64,000 nt of DNA, taken from assembly GCA_035501495.1 (NCBI GenBank), contig DATJWB010000061.1, positions 1-64,000 on the forward strand, written 5' to 3'. This DNA comes from JAIQFL01 sp035501495. Its GTDB lineage: Bacteria; Acidobacteriota; Terriglobia; Bryobacterales; Bryobacteraceae. The translations under genes were made by a program, and so were the position numbers. Positions 60,601 through 64,000 of the stretch are shown here, one piece after another. Each line of letters opens with the position of its first letter. The first letter of the stretch is position 1. The notes below the pieces were generated by a model. That model made no database searches. It worked only from the letters and a program-made list of their open reading frames with translations, and was not told the origin of the DNA.

Positions 60601-61447
60601 AGTAGTTTCCCACGCAAAGGAATCCGATTTCGTTGGAGGGTATCACCGAGTCGGAGTGGCCAAGACCACCCAACACCCGGAGGCGGCCATCCTCGTCGGT
60701 CTGAAGTTCACCGAGCGGAACCCGGACCTTGGGAGACAGAGCCACCGGCGGGATGACCTGGTTGGGATACTCCGCCCAGAGCTTGGCAACTTCGGGCCCC
60801 GGATCGTTCGCCGGATTGGTGTAGATCTTGTTGATGTTTCCAGTGCGGCTGCCTTTGATGCGGTACGCCGTGCTCTGGGTCGAGTCCTCAGCTCCGCCGA
60901 GCGAGACCACCGTGAAGGGGAGGGGGCCGAAGGTGCCGGTGTCAAACACAAACTCGGCGCCCTTCATGCCGCGCCCTTTGATCTCTCGCGGGCCGGGATC
61001 GACCACCAGTTTTTGCGCGCGTTCCACAGGGTCGAGAAGCTCCTGATTCCGCAACGGCGGCTGATCGGGGTTCTCCTTGTACCACTCCGGATACTGGCTC
61101 TGCCACCACCGGCCGGCGAACTGGTGGTGCTCCGCCTTGCGGTTTGCCAGGTGAACGTTCCAGATGATCTCGGCATCGTCCGCCGTGATCTCCTTGACGG
61201 CCACACCGTCCTTGTTATATCCGTAGACCCGGAACTCGGCGGCCTGGCGCTTGATCCGGCCCGCCTTGTCCTTGAATCCTCCGTCCGGATCCGGCACCTC
61301 GCCGGGCGCGAGCGGGCCGACATAAAATTCGGCCGGGCTGTTGCCGACGCGCGCGATGCCAAGGCCGGGATGAATCTTGTAGCTTACGATCTCCTGATCG
61401 GCGGGCTGTGCGGCGTTCGTTGTCGTCTCAGTTGGGGAATTGCTCAT
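57647..61447 (-). CDS. LodA/GoxA-type CTQ oxidase fused to a haem-oxygenase-like di-iron domain
   Basis: A 1266-residue protein without signal peptide. Residues about 20-690 are the LodA/GoxA amine-oxidase fold: IVSYKIHPGLGIARVGNSP at the start, FVFDTGTFGPLPFTVVSLGG, and the cofactor region LDPCVGGAFYPGIEITYIAT (Cys535, predicted crosslink partner) and ECNTNWWPAARPDD (Trp591/592). The oxidase would deaminate an amino acid with release of peroxide and ammonia. Residues about 700-1130 are separate: LLFHIRMDELGDGVESQNH (Glu805, His809, Glu814, His824 region) and YYKLHVGIDNASEGHGAIAK (His912, Asp916, His922) match the iron-binding pattern of the PF14518 iron-containing redox enzyme (HDO) family. 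Usual LodA proteins end near 690 residues. It is followed by the LodB-like gene with a one-base overlap. Confidence 0.87.
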   Translation of the reverse strand: MSNSPTETTTNAAQPADQEIVSYKIHPGLGIARVGNSPAEFYVGPLAPGEVPDPDGGFKDKAGRIKRQAAEFRVYGYNKDGVAVKEITADDAEIIWNVHLANRKAEHHQFAGRWWQSQYPEWYKENPDQPPLRNQELLDPVERAQKLVVDPGPREIKGRGMKGAEFVFDTGTFGPLPFTVVSLGGAEDSTQSTAYRIKGSRTGNINKIYTNPANDPGPEVAKLWAEYPNQVIPPVALSPKVRVPLGELQTDEDGRLRVLGGLGHSDSVIPSNEIGFLCVGNYYANNDYWYDDTSDGPVKATVVPKNGGPAMQAESAWVLVAPPKYPVAARVLTSLYDIAEETWEKKKGGPAADKRPSFTKDIYPVLERLQQYHWLNKAAFRGHGPGPGQGGYFLNAQGQPDSPLYKKGPDHSGRKKRIFGRLRPPGLLGDPTPTTADTPESLKWASALYMPQMSGDGGDTAVPQDNAPQSPEGVTGSFYVTWLTLSATQYDHFKKWADDDFDDDWTGSAPPVLPIWKYPVSEQPAMIDKGALDPCVGGAFYPGIEITYIATYPETWSGLCRLEASKFRPGDITRWMALPWQADFSECNTNWWPAARPDDVVPEAEYHQIVANYSEALEGGLEAVLANRVPWARGIPDESPQLDNAMVHAWKDFGFIVPKKYPRDGPDAQNVYIEVDRSPYAAVSIRDAFYYLMNISSFEGFLPKAQAMIEGMLKEAWRNQEMMMADADQVWKYFPFTQDAFDARMQLIYDNFVRDNNSADGFATDLRQTRAQVINTILQIGPFNQLDGAWLSRVTPDGPLDTINELLFHIRMDELGDGVESQNHANVYTATMESVNLYLPDLHTRAYADYPGLLDSAFVLPVFLLGIAQFNDLFFPELLGMTLELEWGSISLPRTVRQLSAFGITPQYYKLHVGIDNASEGHGAIAKKAIEMYLEIVRQQNGEHAMQEVWKRIWTGYVAFGTLGTLGADLAELPPEQDQGASKLWNDMAAMIASKQQYASLMHGDIKIGENRLNDWFEDPFGLMVALQQAGFIVPGNLDSPMFQLMSFDGPMYKVFTDEQIELWQRWVLSLTETKGKAPAQARDPKKRRSARMMVYDNMRIVVDMLRARQQGASGHRARIQGPDPDNPSQKVTKPLHWWFNLGTNLVGDNLPEQLRKADDLLLAALSDPANGWIVKGNILQSPLVTSMATGWGDMAEAFREHAPGAACDPKDYPDGITYLACLVNWIQAGCPIGEAEQKAIALAVAAEPEPEPRKRRHPWGMGKVH

Positions 61448-61465
61448 GGTGCGCTCCTTTGGTGT

Positions 61466-63349
61466 TCACCTTGGGGCCTTCCCGGTGCGGTCTCGCGCAA
61501 TGAACGTGAGGGCGTGCGGGCTGTTGAACTTCAATCCGAGAGAAGAGCTTTCGAAATACGCCTGGTAGGTTCCAGTGGAGGGCGGCGTGAACTGGATCTC
61601 GTAAATTCCGGGTGCCGTCTCCACGGCTGCCTGGCGGGTCTGCCAGACGCCGGGCAGCAGGAATACCAGTGCGCGGAGGTCCGCCAGTCTTGCGATGGGC
61701 TGTTGGGTGGAGGCGTCCAGCACCTGAAATCGTACGGTGGCCGACTCACCGGCCTGCAAGCTCATATCCGAGCCGGCGGAGACCGCGGAACGCACGATTA
61801 CCGGCTTTGGTCCGGCGGGCTCATCGGGCGCGGGCGCGACATCCAATTCGAAGCAATGGACCAGGCGCGGCGAATCCAGGAAAAACACCACGTCATATTT
61901 GCCGGCGCGCGGCACGCGTCCGGTGGTCTGGTAGACTCCTCGCGGGCCTTCTTCCAATCCCCGGTCGGCTACCATCACGGCGCGAGGTTCATGGCCGTAG
62001 TTCTGAAACTGTCCCATGGGCGCGGCCATGCCTTCCTGGTAGTAGTACACGGCGCGATCCGCGGGATTCGCCACCAGCACGGCGTTGGCTCCCGGCACGG
62101 AGACGATCGAGTCGGCCGGACTGGGAAGCGATCCTTTGCTGAAAGGGAGATGCCCGCCGGTGAAATCCACCAGCGGCAACGGAGCATCTGCCACACCGAT
62201 GCCGGCCAGGGGCACCATGAGCACCGTGGCGTCGGAGCGCCGCCGGATATAGGCCAGGGTGTTCGTGAAGGTCACCTGGTCCGGGCCGCCGTGGATCACC
62301 GCAGTCTGCACGAGGCGGTTCGAAGACGCATCCACGATGTAGAGCCGTTCCTTCGCCGGATTCACCGCGAAAACGAACCTCCCGTCCGGGGAGGCGCGGA
62401 GTTGCCGGATGCCCGGGTCGGTGGGGATGCGCGCCACGATCCCGCCGCGGGAATCCACGGCTACAATGCCGCCATCCTCCCGGATGGCGGCATAGGCGAC
62501 CCGGGAGAGGACGGAGAACGCAATCGATGACGGTCCCGCGCCTGTGGGAACGTCGGCGATCTTCTGTGCCGCGGCGGTATCGATTACGGACACCGTACCG
62601 CCGCCGCTATTGGTCATAAACAACAAGCTTCTGTCCGGGCTGAATGCCAGCTCGTGCGGCCCCGCGGATGTTGGAATGCGCGCGGCAGGCTTCAGGCTCT
62701 GCCGATCGAAGGCCGCAACTCCGTCGCGGTACGAGACCCAGAGCAACCGTTCACCGGGCTCGAGCGCGATCCGTTCGGGGCGTGAGGGAACTTCGAGCCG
62801 GGCGATGACCTTCCAGGAAGTAAGGTCAACCACGGCGACCCGGTCGGATGCCGGCATGGAAACGAACAGCCGCTGCTGGTCGTCGGTGAGCACCCAGTCG
62901 CTGGCCGGGCTGTCGAGATCGATTTGCGTCAGAAGCTGCGAGCCGCCGAAACCGAAGCGCGGATTGACCACCGAAATCGTGGCGTCCTCGTTCATCGCCA
63001 GGACATACCACGCGTTCAGATCCAGCGATGGTATCGACAGCAGGCTGTCGCCGAGAAACGACGCCACCTTGCGGGTACAGCTCTGCGTATCGGCCGGCTG
63101 CCCGCCCCTGCGGATATCCAGCCACGCCGCGGGCCGCAAGCTTTGGAGGGGATTGCCGCTGGCGGTATCGGAGATCCGGAAGCGAAAACGCACGTCGCTG
63201 CGTGAGCGGATGGAAGCCGCGCTGCCTGCGCCGGATTCGGTTTCGAACTCCACCGCCACGCCATCCTGAACGACCTTTTGCGCAGGCGGCTGGGCGAACC
63301 CTGCCGCGGCAGTGAAGACCCACAGAATTCCGCGCCACCCCCCTCTCAT
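61466..63349 (-). CDS. Exported YVTN-type beta-propeller protein with C-terminal beta-sandwich
   Basis: A 627-residue exported protein. Signal peptide (GILWVFTAAAGFAQ). An N-terminal domain (FETESGAGSAAS, FRFRISDTASGNPLQSLRPA, WLDIRRGGQPADTQSC) is followed by a propeller of YVTN-like blades (DWVLTDDQQRLFVSMPASDR, ERIALEPGERLLWVSYRDGV, ELAFSPDRSLLFMTNSGGGT, SSIAFSVLSRVAYAAI, RQLRASPDGRFVFAVNPAKE). The C-terminal 150 residues look like a beta sandwich (GKYDVVFFLDSPRLVHCFEL, TARL-type linker, GTYQAYFESSSLGLKFNS). It resembles NirF/quinohaemoprotein-associated propellers. It precedes the oxidase gene by 18 bases and is probably co-transcribed. Confidence 0.75.
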   Translation of the reverse strand: MRGGWRGILWVFTAAAGFAQPPAQKVVQDGVAVEFETESGAGSAASIRSRSDVRFRFRISDTASGNPLQSLRPAAWLDIRRGGQPADTQSCTRKVASFLGDSLLSIPSLDLNAWYVLAMNEDATISVVNPRFGFGGSQLLTQIDLDSPASDWVLTDDQQRLFVSMPASDRVAVVDLTSWKVIARLEVPSRPERIALEPGERLLWVSYRDGVAAFDRQSLKPAARIPTSAGPHELAFSPDRSLLFMTNSGGGTVSVIDTAAAQKIADVPTGAGPSSIAFSVLSRVAYAAIREDGGIVAVDSRGGIVARIPTDPGIRQLRASPDGRFVFAVNPAKERLYIVDASSNRLVQTAVIHGGPDQVTFTNTLAYIRRRSDATVLMVPLAGIGVADAPLPLVDFTGGHLPFSKGSLPSPADSIVSVPGANAVLVANPADRAVYYYQEGMAAPMGQFQNYGHEPRAVMVADRGLEEGPRGVYQTTGRVPRAGKYDVVFFLDSPRLVHCFELDVAPAPDEPAGPKPVIVRSAVSAGSDMSLQAGESATVRFQVLDASTQQPIARLADLRALVFLLPGVWQTRQAAVETAPGIYEIQFTPPSTGTYQAYFESSSLGLKFNSPHALTFIARDRTGKAPR

Positions 63350-63383
63350 TGCGAATCCTCCAAGACCGCCACGGACGCCTGTT

Positions 63384-64000
63384 TCACTTGCGGGACGCTT
63401 TGCGCGCCACTTTGAGCTTGCTGGGGACGCTCGTTACAGCCGCCGGTGGAGTGGCGCTCTGGTAGACGGCGATGCCCCCGTTGCTGCTGGTCGCGATCAG
63501 CTTGTCGGGAGGTTGGCCGGATGCCTGGAAGCTCCAGGTGCCGTCATCTTTGTTCACCGTGACCTGGCCGCTTTGCCCTCCGTAAGCGAGGGTCAGGCTG
63601 TTCGCGAACGCATTGGTGCGCGGAGAAACCGTGACCACCCCCCGGGCCGCGAAACCATTGCCGGAGCGCTCCACGGAAGTGATGGTCACGGTGTCGGGAC
63701 AGCCCGTGGTGCAAGCGGCCGGCCCAACCCGAAACAGGCCCCACAGACCCACCTGGTATTGATTCCCGGTCCAGCTTCGATAACGGTAGTCGCCGGTGAT
63801 CTTGTTTTTGCCGCCGGCCGAGTCGATCAGCACGTCGAAGTGCGATGACGGTCCGTACCCCCACTGCGTCCCGGTGTGTTGCGCCTGCGGATTATGGCCG
63901 AGCACCGTGGAGTTCTGCTGATAGGGCAACTCCTCCCACACGTGGCCCGTCAGTTCGAAGACCTGCTGGTTATCGCCGACGCCGCCCGGATCGGCCAGGC
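63384..64000 (-). CDS. C-terminal part of a multicopper-oxidase-like protein (runs off the window)
   Basis: The frame is open to the right edge; its first visible residues are LADPGGVGDNQQVFELTGHV, followed by WEELPYQQNSTVLGHNPQAQ, WGYGPSSHFDVLIDSAGGKN, GDYRYRSWTGNQYQVGLWGL and FRV, the closing strands of a cupredoxin domain as in multicopper oxidases. After this, a 110-residue beta-rich tail (DTVTITSVERSGNGF, GGQSGQVTVNKDDGTWSFQA, ending SKLKVARKASRK) is unlike standard oxidases and resembles an Ig-like module. The His and Cys copper ligands cannot all be checked because the gene is cut. It lies 34 bases upstream of the propeller gene and should head the cluster, or be part of a longer one. 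Confidence 0.7.
   Translation of the reverse strand, partial: LADPGGVGDNQQVFELTGHVWEELPYQQNSTVLGHNPQAQHTGTQWGYGPSSHFDVLIDSAGGKNKITGDYRYRSWTGNQYQVGLWGLFRVGPAACTTGCPDTVTITSVERSGNGFAARGVVTVSPRTNAFANSLTLAYGGQSGQVTVNKDDGTWSFQASGQPPDKLIATSSNGGIAVYQSATPPAAVTSVPSKLKVARKASRK

Noticed and set aside
57650..62530. Long plus-strand frames (704 and 771 codons) opposite the oxidase and propeller genes
   Set aside because: Arg/His/Asp-rich sequences without any domain, antisense to intact genes; typical GC-rich shadows.

Overview
The window is a 64 kb piece of a GC-rich bacterial chromosome. Gene style points to an acidobacterium of the Solibacter/Bryobacter type. Pointers are a Ser/Thr-kinase TPR tail of the kind common there, DUF1080 and Gfo/Idh secreted enzymes, long TolC proteins, NHL and PQQ propellers, a PEP-CTERM protein, and many dispersed palindromic repeats. 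This assignment is inference from gene content; there is no rRNA, tRNA or other marker in the window. No phage, plasmid or transposase gene was recognised.

Layout. 1-6 kb: a partial alpha/beta hydrolase, a frameshifted kinase-tail relic, an HSL-type esterase, a truncated hydrolase, a DUF1080 protein, UDP-GlcNAc 2-epimerase and a secreted Ig-tailed protein. 6.2-7.6 kb: an overlapping trio of RsbW-like kinase, STAS protein and GPP34 (GOLPH3-like) protein. 8.6-18.9 kb: a nine-gene minus-strand operon with four B12-type radical SAM proteins, three methyltransferases, an amidohydrolase and a fifth radical SAM protein, an apparently uncharacterised biosynthetic pathway. 19-45 kb: mostly housekeeping or accessory genes (MscS channel, PEP-CTERM protein, two TolC proteins, ankyrin/propeller fusion, YceI, hybrid histidine kinase, NHL protein, CcbP-like protein, PA0069-type radical SAM, Gfo/Idh oxidoreductase, PQQ/cytochrome c protein, M48 protease, class V aminotransferase, phosphoesterase, glutamate dehydrogenase, NatAB-type ABC exporter).

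46.2-51.6 kb: a compact csm1-csm2-csm3-csm4-csm5 operon, i.e. a type III-A CRISPR effector. There is no array, cas6, cas1/2 or csm6 anywhere in the window. Its Cas10 keeps GGDD but lacks the HD nuclease, Csm2 carries an Arg/Gly/Asp-rich head, and Csm4 is split by a Pro/Glu/Ala-rich linker of about 170 residues.

52.2-64 kb: a minus-strand cluster around a LodA/GoxA-type (cysteine tryptophylquinone) oxidase that is fused to a haem-oxygenase-like di-iron domain. It is followed by its LodB-like flavoprotein, a double SCO1 copper protein, a cytochrome c/periplasmic-binding fusion and a phosphatidylserine-decarboxylase-like enzyme, and is preceded by a propeller protein and the tail of a multicopper-oxidase-like protein.

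Across the window runs a family of double-hairpin palindromic repeats with compensatory base changes. Some copies are inverted pairs (MITE-like). At least three copies lie in frame inside protein-coding genes, supplying the N-termini of two methyltransferases and a spacer between signal peptide and mature domain of the cytochrome/binding protein.
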